Shown here one piece after another: positions 35,879 through 43,740 of a DNA stretch of 64,000 nucleotides. The notes under the pieces are model-generated. The model had not been told where the DNA came from and ran no database searches. It saw only the letters and a program-made list of their open reading frames with translations. Source of the DNA: Bacillota bacterium (lineage in GTDB: Bacteria; Bacillota; Clostridia; Oscillospirales; Ruminococcaceae). The stretch lies in NCBI GenBank assembly GCA_023460035.1, contig JAEWRN010000023.1, positions 99,213 to 163,212 on the forward strand, read 5' to 3'. Every line of letters begins with the position of its first letter. Position 1 is the stretch's first letter. The translations under genes were made by a program, and so were the position numbers.

Positions 35879-36667
35879 TTATAAAAAGAACAGCGGTTCT
35901 TTGCTTTTTGCCCCCATGTTGGCTAAAACATGCCCCGCAACAGAAACCCGAAACCCAATACTGCGCGCCTTATAGTTGCAAACGGCAACGCAGGCCCCGC
36001 AGCGCAGGCAACGCGATTCCCGTATTTGCAGTGTCAGGGGGTCAATTGCAGCGGTAGGGCAGCCGGCCGAACAACGCCCGCAGCGGGTACAAAGGGCTAT
36101 GTTCACCGCAGGCTGGCGCACCACGAAACGCAGCCCGATATTGGGCCAATAGAACATATTGGCAGGCAACAGGCTTTTGGGCGTTGCTGGGCTCGTAATT
36201 TGCCCGGCAGCCAGCTTGGCGACGATGTTACGGCCAAATTCTTCTGCCTTTGCAAGGTCGGTTTCATCCGGACGGCCAAGTGCTATGGCAAATTTTTTTG
36301 AAGCAAAGGTGTGTTGCCCTATCATAATGCCCATTGCAATCATTTGCAGCGTTGCATACTGCGCAAGGCGGGCAAGCTGTGCGGGTGCAGCCCCACAGCG
36401 GATGTTGCCGTAAACGCATATAGCGGCGAAAGGGGTGCTTTGGCCCTGCAGCTGCTTTAAAAATTGTGCGACTGGTTTTGGGATGCGCAGGCCGTACACC
36501 GGCACTGCCAGCACCAGCAAGTCAGCAGAGGGCAAAAATATTTGTTTTCGTGCCGCAAACGGGGTGATGTCCAACAGCTGCGTTTCACAGGCAAGCCCGC
36601 GTGCAACTGCTTTGGCGATACGTCTGGTTGTGCCGGTGGCAGAAAAATAAAGGATCTCCGCTTTCAT
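35879..36667 (-). CDS. EFR1-type flavodoxin/ferredoxin fusion protein
   Basis: The N-terminal flavodoxin-like domain (FSATGTTRRIAKAVARGL binds FMN phosphate) is followed by a C-terminal pair of [4Fe-4S] motifs, CTRCGRCSAGCP and CLRCGACVAVCN. This layout is the EFR1 family of Clostridia, a presumed electron carrier of unknown partner. 262 residues if started at ATG 36667; no strong ribosome site is seen, so the start is not firm. It lies 64 bases upstream of the nitroreductase, which could be a redox partner (inference). Confidence 0.82.
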   Translation of the reverse strand: MKAEILYFSATGTTRRIAKAVARGLACETQLLDITPFAARKQIFLPSADLLVLAVPVYGLRIPKPVAQFLKQLQGQSTPFAAICVYGNIRCGAAPAQLARLAQYATLQMIAMGIMIGQHTFASKKFAIALGRPDETDLAKAEEFGRNIVAKLAAGQITSPATPKSLLPANMFYWPNIGLRFVVRQPAVNIALCTRCGRCSAGCPTAAIDPLTLQIRESRCLRCGACVAVCNYKARSIGFRVSVAGHVLANMGAKSKEPLFFL

Positions 36668-36815
36668 CAAAAACACCAGCTTTTAACAGTATTTTGCTTA
36701 CTATACCATGGTTTTGCCGGCGGGGCAAGCGCTGTGTTTCCATTCAGTGCAATGCCTGCAAACAACCGGTGTCATTCATTGGGGGTGGCGGCAGAGCTTT
36801 GAAAATACAAAACAA

Positions 36816-36850
36816 AAAACCCGTACAAACGTTTTGTTTGTACGGGTTTT
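36816..36850 (-). terminator. Terminator of the tRNA-Gly/tRNA-Cys transcript
   Basis: Perfect 15-bp stem with a five-base loop, followed on the minus strand by TTTTTTGTTTT. It lies three bases beyond the tRNA-Cys 3' end. Confidence 0.9.
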
Positions 36851-36852
36851 AC

Positions 36853-36927
36853 TGGAGGTGCTGGACGGATTTGAACCGTCGCATGAGGGTTTTGCAGACC
36901 CTTGCCTTACCACTTGGCTACAGCACC
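36853..36927 (-). tRNA. tRNA-Cys (anticodon GCA)
   Basis: Reverse complement folds as a cloverleaf: acceptor GGTGCTG / CAGCACC, discriminator T and encoded CCA; anticodon stem AGGGT/ACCCT with loop CTGCAAA giving GCA; T-loop GGTTCGAATCC. 75 bases including CCA. Confidence 0.96.
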
Positions 36928-36931
36928 ATAT

Positions 36932-37007
36932 TGGAGCGGCTTACGAGGCTCGAACTCGCTACCTCCACCTTGGCAAGGTGGCGCTCTACCAGATGAGCTA
37001 AAGCCGC
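36932..37007 (-). tRNA. tRNA-Gly (anticodon GCC)
   Basis: Reverse complement folds as a cloverleaf: acceptor GCGGCTT / AAGCCGC, D arm GCTCATCTGGTAGAGC, anticodon stem CCACC/GGTGG with loop TTGCCAA giving GCC, T arm GAGTTCGAGCCTC, and encoded CCA. It is transcribed before tRNA-Cys, four bases apart. Confidence 0.96.
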
Positions 37008-37051
37008 ACAGCGAACATTTTTTAACAGGTCGTGTTCAGCGGGCATTAACA

Positions 37052-37081
37052 ATTATAATCGATATGTAAGGCATTTGTCAA
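37052..37081 (-). promoter_or_regulatory. Promoter of the tRNA-Gly/tRNA-Cys unit
   Basis: On the minus strand TTGACA, an 18-base spacer and TATAAT, about 45 bases before tRNA-Gly. Confidence 0.82.
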
Positions 37082-37274
37082 GGCTTAATTTGACTTTTCT
37101 GTAAAGACTTTAAAGTTTCGTGACTTTCATAAAGTAAAAGGCGAAAACAGGCTGTAAAGCGGGTATGCAGGGGGGCAATAATGGCGTATTATAGGCGAAA
37201 TTTACAATTTCATGTGGATTATAATTAAAAAACTAATGGCTTTAACAAAAATAGAAAATTTAACACGCTACCAC

Positions 37275-37303
37275 TTTACAACTTTACTAAGATGAAGTAT
37301 AAT
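37275..37303 (+). promoter_or_regulatory. Promoter of amino-acid ABC transporter
   Basis: TTTACA, 17-base spacer, TATAAT, about 70 bases before the binding-protein start. The rest of the 37008-37375 gap is AT-rich, without a gene; small hairpins (CGGCCATTGGCCG) lie in the leader. Confidence 0.75.
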
Positions 37304-37375
37304 AAGCACATCAAAGAGAATACCGGCCATTGGCCGACAGCCCTGCAAAGGGCGTAAAAGGAGAGAAAAGTACAT

Positions 37376-38242
37376 ATGAAAAAGATGATTTCGGTTCTTT
37401 TGGCGGCGGCCATGGCATTTGCACTAACAGCTTGTGGCGGGGCACAAAGCAGCGCACCGGCAAGTTCAACTGCGGCGGCTTCGTCTGCGGCGCCGGGGCA
37501 AAGCTCTTCGGCTGCGGCCTATGCCACCAGCCTTGATGACATCAAAGCAAAAGGCGAACTGGTGATTGGCCTTGACGACACGTTTGCGCCGATGGGTTTC
37601 CGCGATGAAAGCGGCAACCTGGTAGGCTTCGATATCGACCTTGCCACTGCGGTGTGCGAAGTTTTGGGCGTAAAGCCGGTTTTTCAGCCGATCGACTGGG
37701 ATGCAAAAGAGCTGGAGCTTTCTACCGGTAAGATTGATTGCATCTGGAATGGCATGTCCATCACACCGGAACGCGAGCAGAGCATGAGCCTTTCGAACGC
37801 TTACCTCAACAACAAAATCATCATCATGACCAACAAGGGCGTGACGATTGCCAGCAAAGAAGACCTTGCAAATTATAACCTTGGCACACAGGCCGACTCC
37901 TCTGCGCTGGAAGTTGTAAAGGGTGACCCCATTTACGACTCGATCAAAGACAAGCTGACCGAGTACAAAACGTATGACCAGGTTATTATGGATATGCAGG
38001 CCGGCCGTATTGACGCAATGATTGTGGACGAAGTGCTTGGTCAGTACAAGAACACCCAGCTTGGCAACGTGTTTGATGTGGCGCCGGTCGACTTTGGCGA
38101 GGACCTGTATGCCATTGGCCTGCGCAAAAGCGACACCGAGCTGACCGATGCCATCAATGCCGCAATGAAAACCTGCATCGACAACGGCACTGCTGCAGAA
38201 ATTTCGACCAAGTGGTTCGGCTCTGACATTATGGTAAAATAA
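37376..38242 (+). CDS. Amino-acid ABC transporter substrate-binding lipoprotein
   Basis: A 288-residue family 3 solute-binding protein. The signal peptide ends in lipobox LTAC (Cys20), followed by a Ser/Ala linker. The ligand-binding signature KGELVIGLDDTFAPMGFRDE and GFDIDLATAVCEVLG is that of polar amino-acid binders. AAAGGAGAG lies before ATG. It heads a complete transporter with a permease and an ATPase; the ligand is unknown. Confidence 0.92.
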   Translation: MKKMISVLLAAAMAFALTACGGAQSSAPASSTAAASSAAPGQSSSAAAYATSLDDIKAKGELVIGLDDTFAPMGFRDESGNLVGFDIDLATAVCEVLGVKPVFQPIDWDAKELELSTGKIDCIWNGMSITPEREQSMSLSNAYLNNKIIIMTNKGVTIASKEDLANYNLGTQADSSALEVVKGDPIYDSIKDKLTEYKTYDQVIMDMQAGRIDAMIVDEVLGQYKNTQLGNVFDVAPVDFGEDLYAIGLRKSDTELTDAINAAMKTCIDNGTAAEISTKWFGSDIMVK

Positions 38243-38378
38243 AGGCGCACGGGTACTTTTCAGCGCTTTCATAAACTGCTATAATAAAGTTACAGGCACA
38301 GCGGCGGGTGTTTTTCATCCGCCTGCTTTGCTGTCTTTGCACAAAAGGCCAGCTATGGCCGGTCAATGGAGGATGCCA

Positions 38379-39038
38379 ATGAACCTTTCTTATATTGCGA
38401 CGCTGATGCCGGCTTTGATGCAGGGCCTGGTGCAGACATTGAAGCTGTTTGCGCTGACACTGATTTTTTCACTGCCGCTTGGGCTGGTGTTTACGCTGGG
38501 CAGCATTTCGCGCGTGCCGCCTTTGCGCTGGGTATCGCGCATTTATATCTGGATTTTCCGCGGTACCCCGTTAATGCTGCAGCTGTTTTTTATTTATTAT
38601 GGCTTGCCGTTTATGGGGCTGACGTTTGACCGTTTCCCGGCGGCAGTGCTGACCTTTGTGCTGAATTACGCAGCTTATTTTGCTGAAATTTACCGCGCGG
38701 GCATTCAGTCAATCGACCGCGGCCAGCACGAGGCGGCCAAGACGCTTGGCTTTACCCCGTGGCAGACAATGCGGTATATTATTATTCCGCAGACGGTCAG
38801 CCGCGTAATACCGCCGGTTTGCAACGAAACAATCACGCTGGTCAAAGATACCGCACTGGTGACGGCCATTGGCGTTGGTGAGCTGCTGAAGGCCGCACAG
38901 GGGGCCGTGAACCGCGATGTGAACATCACGGCATATGCGGTTGCCGCACTGATTTATTTGGCCATTACCTTTGTGATGACAATGGCCTACGAGCGGCTGG
39001 AGCGTTATTTCAGCCGCCACCAGAAGAAGGAGGGGTAA
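38379..39038 (+). CDS. Amino-acid ABC transporter permease
   Basis: A 219-residue HisM/GlnP-type permease with about five helices and the EAA-type loop HEAAKTLGFTPWQTMRYIIIPQ. The upstream frame is open to 38328, but ATG at 38379 follows TGGAGGA by five bases and gives the standard N-terminus. TATAAT at 38280 may be an additional internal promoter. Confidence 0.92.
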   Translation: MNLSYIATLMPALMQGLVQTLKLFALTLIFSLPLGLVFTLGSISRVPPLRWVSRIYIWIFRGTPLMLQLFFIYYGLPFMGLTFDRFPAAVLTFVLNYAAYFAEIYRAGIQSIDRGQHEAAKTLGFTPWQTMRYIIIPQTVSRVIPPVCNETITLVKDTALVTAIGVGELLKAAQGAVNRDVNITAYAVAALIYLAITFVMTMAYERLERYFSRHQKKEG

Positions 39039-39041
39039 GCA

Positions 39042-39800
39042 GTGCCTATTTTGCAGGTAGAAAACGTATGCAAGCAGTTCGGCAGCTTTGAGGCGCTGCG
39101 CGATATTTCCCTTACGGTGGAAAAAGGCGAAGCAGTTGCGATTATCGGCTCGTCCGGCAGTGGCAAGTCGACCCTTTTGCGCTGTGTGTGTAACCTTGAA
39201 AAGGTGAGTGCCGGGCAGATATTGATTGATGGGGAAGCACTGGTCTCCACCCAGGGTGGGGTGGTACGTTACCCAAAAGAAAAAGAAATTCGGCGCATCT
39301 GCATGAAAACCGCCATGGTGTTTCAGCAGTTCAACCTGTTCCCGCACCTGACTTGCCTTGAAAACGTGACAATTACGCCAATTAAAATTTTAAAGCAGAA
39401 TAAGGCCGAAGCCCTTGCCAACGCCAAACGGCTGCTGCAACTCGTCGGGTTGGAGGATAAAGCCGACAGTTACCCGGCCATGCTCTCCGGTGGGCAGCAG
39501 CAGCGGGTGGCGATTGCACGCGCGCTGGCCATTAACCCCGAAATTATGTTGTTTGACGAACCGACCTCGGCGTTGGACCCCGAATTGACGGCAGAGGTGA
39601 CGGCAGTCATCGCAAAGCTGGCGGCGCAGGATATTACAATGCTGATCGTGACACACGAGATGGAGTTTGCGCGCAGTGTGGCAGACCGCATCTTGTTCTT
39701 TGAAGACGGGCAGATTATCGGGCAGGGCACGTCAAAAGACTTTTTCGACAACCAGCAAAACGAGCGCATTAAACGCTTTTTGAGCGGCTTTCAAAAGTAA
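39042..39800 (+). CDS. Amino-acid ABC transporter ATP-binding protein
   Basis: A 252-residue ATPase of the GlnQ/HisP type: Walker A GSSGSGKSTLLRC, Q-loop FQQFNLFPHLT, signature LSGGQQQRVAIARAL, Walker B IMLFDEPTSALDPE and switch His in VTHEMEFA. It starts at GTG 39042 after AAGGAGGGG, three bases after the permease stop. An unusually long insertion lies between Walker A and the Q-loop (TQGGVVRYPKEKEIRRIC). Confidence 0.94.
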   Translation: MPILQVENVCKQFGSFEALRDISLTVEKGEAVAIIGSSGSGKSTLLRCVCNLEKVSAGQILIDGEALVSTQGGVVRYPKEKEIRRICMKTAMVFQQFNLFPHLTCLENVTITPIKILKQNKAEALANAKRLLQLVGLEDKADSYPAMLSGGQQQRVAIARALAINPEIMLFDEPTSALDPELTAEVTAVIAKLAAQDITMLIVTHEMEFARSVADRILFFEDGQIIGQGTSKDFFDNQQNERIKRFLSGFQK

Positions 39801-39833
39801 AACGCGCTTTTATAAGTTACGAAAGCTAAGTTT

Positions 39834-39885
39834 AACACAAAAAACAGTGGCGGAGCAAAAAGCCCGCCGCTGTTTTTTGTGTGTT
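39834..39885. terminator. Bidirectional terminator between ABC operon and YbaK gene
   Basis: Arms of about 20 bases including the A-run AACACAAAAAACAG and the complementary CTGTTTTTTGTGTGTT. It lies between convergent genes. Confidence 0.85.
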
Positions 39886-39897
39886 AAAAAGGGGTTC

Positions 39898-40386
39898 TTA
39901 GTTCAGGTCCACCAGTGCCACATCGCTGTCAAGGCCCTGCAAAAGCCCCATCAGGTCGGCAAGCTTTAAAAACACGGTTGCCGTGTTGTCATTGGGGTGT
40001 ACCCCCACGGCTGCAAACCCGGCAAGAGTACTGTCAAAGCGCAGGTGCACTTTGTGTTCGGTGTCATTCAGCGCACCAAACGGGGTGACGGCGCCTTTGG
40101 GCAGTGCCAGATACTGCTGTAAATCGCTTTCAGATGCAAAGCTAAGCGGGCGGCAGCCCAATGTTTGCCGCAGCGCCTTCAAATCTGCCGTTTTGTCTTT
40201 TTGAAGGCAGATTAAATAATAATTCCGCTTTTTGTCATCGCGCAAAAACAGGTTTTTGGCAATTTCTTCGCCATTTTCAACACCAAGCGCGTCCATTTCG
40301 TCTATGGTATGTGCCGCGGCGTGGTGAATAAGGCGGTAGGGGATACCCTTGTTTTCCAGCAGCGATAAAACTTGTTCTTTCTCCAT
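39898..40386 (-). CDS. YbaK/ProX-type aminoacyl-tRNA deacylase
   Basis: A 162-residue trans-editing protein that hydrolyses mischarged tRNA(Pro), in the PrdX/ProXp-ala branch. The family motifs are HTIDEMDALGV, KNLFLRDDKKRNYYLI with the catalytic lysine region, LGCRPLSFAS and PKGAVTPFGALND, ending GFAAVGVHPNDNTATV. ATG at 40386 follows AGAGGATG. It lies 60 bases behind xpt with a hairpin between. Confidence 0.85.
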   Translation of the reverse strand: MEKEQVLSLLENKGIPYRLIHHAAAHTIDEMDALGVENGEEIAKNLFLRDDKKRNYYLICLQKDKTADLKALRQTLGCRPLSFASESDLQQYLALPKGAVTPFGALNDTEHKVHLRFDSTLAGFAAVGVHPNDNTATVFLKLADLMGLLQGLDSDVALVDLN

Positions 40387-40399
40387 TTCACATCCTCTG

Positions 40400-40446
40400 C
40401 CCGGCAGCCCCTGTTTAGCCTGCAAACACTGCCGGGGCGCAAAGCT
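40400..40446 (-). other. Intercistronic hairpin xpt-ybaK
   Basis: Arms CCCGGCAG / CTGCCGGG with an inner TGTTT / AAACA pair form a long hairpin that begins at the xpt stop codon. There is no T-run, so it may stabilise the upstream mRNA or mark a processing site. Confidence 0.45.
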
Positions 40447-41018
40447 TAATCGCGAAACACGATCTCGCTGTTTTCCATCTTGTCAATAATAGCAAGGCTT
40501 TCAAGGTGGTAGCCGGCTTCACGCAGGCGGTCACCGCCGCCCTGAAAGCCTTTTTCAATGGCGATACCAATGCCACCCACCGAAGCGCCGGCCTGCCCCA
40601 CAATGTCTAAAAGGCCAAGTTGTGCCTTGCCGGTTGCAAGAAAATCGTCTAAAATCAGCACGCGGTCGGCAGCGGATAGAAACCGCTTTTCCAGCATGGC
40701 GGTGTAAACATTTTGGTGGGTGTAGCTGTTGATAGAGGAGGTGTAAACCTCGCCGTCAATGTTTTTGCTTTTTGCCTTTTTGGCAAATACCATCGGCACA
40801 TTGAAATATTGCGCCGTAATGGCGGCAATGGCAATACCGCTGGCCTCTATGGTGATGATTTTGGTAATGCCTTCATGCTGGAACAGCCGGTAAAATTCGC
40901 GCCCCATTTCATTGAGCAGCGCAATGTCGATTTGGTGGTTTAAAAAGCTGTCCACCTTTAAAATGTTGCCTTCCTTTACACGTCCGTCCTTTGTAATGCG
41001 CTGCTTTAAAAGTTCCAT
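40446..41018 (-). CDS. xpt: Xanthine phosphoribosyltransferase
   Basis: A 190-residue purine salvage enzyme converting xanthine and PRPP to XMP. MELLKQRITKDGRVKEGNILKVDSFLNHQID is the typical N-terminus; the PRPP loop is VLILDDFLATGKA and the IEASGIAIA block follows the family. ATG at 41018 follows AGGAGGA by five bases. It begins 45 bases after the group B-like hydrogenase gene with no terminator, so it looks like the last gene of that operon; no purine riboswitch is present before it. Confidence 0.92.
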   Translation of the reverse strand: MELLKQRITKDGRVKEGNILKVDSFLNHQIDIALLNEMGREFYRLFQHEGITKIITIEASGIAIAAITAQYFNVPMVFAKKAKSKNIDGEVYTSSINSYTHQNVYTAMLEKRFLSAADRVLILDDFLATGKAQLGLLDIVGQAGASVGGIGIAIEKGFQGGGDRLREAGYHLESLAIIDKMENSEIVFRD

Positions 41019-41063
41019 AAAACTCCTCCTGCAAAAAAAGCGCGTCAAATAAACGCACTTAAA

Positions 41064-42521
41064 TTATAATACCGGTTTTGTAAGCGGGCCAAGCCCTTTT
41101 GCAACAGCAGCCGCACCGGAAATATCTTTTTCCAGCGCAAGGCGGCCATATTCGTCCACTTCGTTTTTATCCTTGGGGCCATGGGTCAGGCAGCCTGCGC
41201 CGCCAATGCAGCCGTTTTGGCAGGCCATACCCTCAATAAAGTTGCCACCGGCAACCCCTTTACTGGCGCGCAGCAGGGCAGTGCGGCACTCTTCTATGCC
41301 GTTGCAGACAATAGGGGTCAAGGCAAAATCAATCTGTTGTTCGTGTAGTGCGCGCGCCACGGCTTCGGCAAGGCCACCGCTGCGGGCAAAAATGCGGCCG
41401 TAATAAGAGGCGTTGTCGAGCACCTCTTCCGGCAGGGTGGTAATGTCAATGTCACAGGCTTCCAGCAGCGCATGCAGCTCTTCAAAGGTCAACACGCCGT
41501 CAATATAGGGGGCAACCCCCGGCGCCTGAAATTCCTCTTTTTTTGCGGTGCAGGGGCCGATAAAAATCACCTTCGCGTCGGGGTCGGTCGCTTTCAGCAG
41601 TTTACCGGTGGCAGCCATGGGCGAAAGGGTAGAAGAAAGCGACTTTGCAAGGCCCGGAAAGTCAAATTTGACATAAGACACGAAAGCGGGGCAGCAGGAG
41701 CTGAGTAAAAAGCCTTTTTTGGCAAGCTCTTTTGATTCGTCTAGCGCAACGAGGTCCGCGCCCAGGGCCGCCTCTACGACGCTGTAAAAGCCCAGCGTTT
41801 TGATACCGGCAACGACCTGCCCTAGCTTTGCATACCCAAACTGGCTTGAAACAGAGGGTGCTACCACGGCATAAACCTTATAACGGGTATTGTTTTTACT
41901 GGCACGCAGCAGCCGAATGGCATCCACTAAAAAGCTGCGGTCCACCACCGCGCCAAAAGGGCACATGTAAACACAGGCGCCGCAGGCCGTACATTTATCG
42001 TCGTCTATGGTGGCTTTTTTGTCGTCCCCCATATGAATGGCCCCTACTTTACAGGCGTTTTCACACGGGCGGGTATGCCTGGCAATGGCGTTGTAGGGGC
42101 AAACAGCGGCACAGCGGCCGCAGCTTACGCATTTGGCGTGGTCAATTACCGCATGCTGGTCGATAATCTGTATCGCGCCTTTGGGGCAAACCTCTTCACA
42201 GCGGTGTGCAATACAGCCCCGGCAATCGGCCCCTACTGTATAGCCGCTGACAGGGCATTCATCGCAGGCGATATCCAGCACGGTGATGACATTGTGCCGG
42301 CCCGTGTCGCCGCCCAGGGCAGCGTGTACGCGCTCGCCCAGTATGGCACGCTCTTTGTAAATGCAGCAGCGCATGGTCGCTTTGGCGCCGTCCGGCACAA
42401 TGGTTTTGGGCACGGTGTGGTACACCTGCTGCAAAGTGTCTGCATAGGTGCTTTTTGCGACCTCTTTCAAAACTTTATATTTCAGCCATTGTACGCGCGT
42501 GTCAAATATTCTTTCGTTCAC
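41064..42521 (-). CDS. [FeFe] hydrogenase, group B-like, with N-terminal ferredoxin clusters
   Basis: A 485-residue monomeric iron hydrogenase. The N-terminal third is cysteine-rich with several [4Fe-4S] motifs (CVSCGRCAAVCP, CTACGACVYMCP and CRGCIAHRCEEVCP). The H-cluster domain has L1 SSCCPAF (Cys276, Cys277), L2 GPCTAKKEE (Cys324) and L3 EGMACQNGCIGGAG (Cys434, Cys438). The paired cysteine that relays protons is kept. The SSCCPAF and GPCTAKKEE variants fit the poorly studied group B rather than classical group A. The start is GTG at 42521 after AAAGGGGG. Confidence 0.88.
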   Translation of the reverse strand: MNERIFDTRVQWLKYKVLKEVAKSTYADTLQQVYHTVPKTIVPDGAKATMRCCIYKERAILGERVHAALGGDTGRHNVITVLDIACDECPVSGYTVGADCRGCIAHRCEEVCPKGAIQIIDQHAVIDHAKCVSCGRCAAVCPYNAIARHTRPCENACKVGAIHMGDDKKATIDDDKCTACGACVYMCPFGAVVDRSFLVDAIRLLRASKNNTRYKVYAVVAPSVSSQFGYAKLGQVVAGIKTLGFYSVVEAALGADLVALDESKELAKKGFLLSSCCPAFVSYVKFDFPGLAKSLSSTLSPMAATGKLLKATDPDAKVIFIGPCTAKKEEFQAPGVAPYIDGVLTFEELHALLEACDIDITTLPEEVLDNASYYGRIFARSGGLAEAVARALHEQQIDFALTPIVCNGIEECRTALLRASKGVAGGNFIEGMACQNGCIGGAGCLTHGPKDKNEVDEYGRLALEKDISGAAAVAKGLGPLTKPVL

Positions 42522-42556
42522 TGCTTGGCCCCCTTTACCCAACGCACTGCGGCAGA

Positions 42557-43729
42557 TTAGAAATAACTTACTTTGATATGCTTTCCCATTTTTTCAAGAT
42601 GCTCCGCCAGCTCTTGTATCAGGCGTATTTTAATGCCAAAATTAATGGGAAGCGCCGGGTTTTGGTGTGCGGGGTTAATTGCTTTACCCACAAAAAAGTT
42701 GATGTCGGTGGCCTTTTCAAACAGCATGCGGGCCACAAGTGAAGCACCGTTATTGCTGTTGCCCCACGGTGTCGCAAGGGTGTCGTTTGCAAGGTACGCC
42801 TTTGCGTACTCCACCACACGGCTGATGGTAATGACACCCTCTGTTACAAGGTCAATGCCCTCCACCATGGCAATGGGCGGAATCTCGGGGTCGCAATAGT
42901 TTAAGCTGGTGCGCAAAGGCTTGCCCAAAAATTCGGCGGCAAGGGTACTGGTGGTGCCGCCGCAGACAATTTTAATGCCCTCTTTTGCAAAAAACAGGCT
43001 CATCATCATCGAAACATCGGCAGGGTTTGAAGGCGGGCCAATCATCAGGTTTACAGGGCAGCGCTTTTTAATTTTAACACAGGCCACTGTGGTGTCGTCA
43101 CCCGGTTCGCCCTCGTACAAGCGGTTACATTCGTCCACAATCGTGCCGGCGATACTTTTGGCAGAAAGACTCCAGTCAAAAAACGCCTCGGCAAAATCGA
43201 CAATATTGTCCCGCTGCCAGCCAAAGTTCAGCGTTTTACCCACACCGGCGTAAATTGCGCCGTCACTCATCGCGATAAAGGTGTCGTCCAGCTGCAAACT
43301 GATTGTGCTTTCCAATACCTTTTTATCGCCAATCACGCGGCTGACAATGGGGTAATCCACACTGCGGCCGTTGCGCAGAAAAACCACATTGGGGTTGTCG
43401 AACTGAATAATTTTAGCAGTGTCGTTGTTGCCAATGCGGATAATGGTAAAGGTGCTGTAGGCAATTTTGCGCAGCTGGCAAACCGGCAGCGTATTGACAA
43501 TCGTATCAACGCAATCCTCTACGCCCATACCGGCATCCATCATGGTGCAGAGTATTTTTGAAGTGAGGGTAGACAGAATATTAGCCTTGACACCACTGCC
43601 AAGGCCATCTGCCAGCACCAGGGTGGTGCAGCCGTCGGCACTGCCAATAATTTCTACCTTGTCACCGCACAGCTGTTCGCCGTTTTTGTTGATGCTGACG
43701 TATCCGGTATCCGTCCACAAGTTGTTCAT
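42557..43729 (-). CDS. SpoIIE/PP2C-type serine phosphatase with extra C-terminal domain
   Basis: Residues 1-222 form a PP2C fold with metal-binding aspartates in LADGLGSGVKA (38-48), AMSDGAIYAG (153-162) and GEPGDDTTVACVKI (207-220). Residues 223-390 form an additional domain that I cannot name, with GPPSNPADVSMMMS, VCGGTTSTLAAEFLG and CDPEIPPIAMVEGIDLVTEG. Phosphatases of this type accompany sensory (group C) [FeFe] hydrogenases, which suggests output by protein dephosphorylation. It starts 11 bases after the sensory hydrogenase stop. Confidence 0.85.
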   Translation of the reverse strand: MNNLWTDTGYVSINKNGEQLCGDKVEIIGSADGCTTLVLADGLGSGVKANILSTLTSKILCTMMDAGMGVEDCVDTIVNTLPVCQLRKIAYSTFTIIRIGNNDTAKIIQFDNPNVVFLRNGRSVDYPIVSRVIGDKKVLESTISLQLDDTFIAMSDGAIYAGVGKTLNFGWQRDNIVDFAEAFFDWSLSAKSIAGTIVDECNRLYEGEPGDDTTVACVKIKKRCPVNLMIGPPSNPADVSMMMSLFFAKEGIKIVCGGTTSTLAAEFLGKPLRTSLNYCDPEIPPIAMVEGIDLVTEGVITISRVVEYAKAYLANDTLATPWGNSNNGASLVARMLFEKATDINFFVGKAINPAHQNPALPINFGIKIRLIQELAEHLEKMGKHIKVSYF

Positions 43730-43740
43730 GCGGTCTCTCC

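Noticed and set aside
36601..37001. Two overlapping plus-strand frames of 97-131 codons
   Set aside because: They cross both tRNA genes and their terminator and are antisense to the flavodoxin/ferredoxin gene.
37047..37057. Rex half-site (TTGTTAA) in the tRNA promoter
   Set aside because: Only one half of the dyad is present; the second half is missing at the required spacing.
41018..41064. Purine riboswitch before xpt
   Set aside because: Only 45 bases separate xpt from the upstream gene; there is no room for the aptamer and none of its conserved bases.
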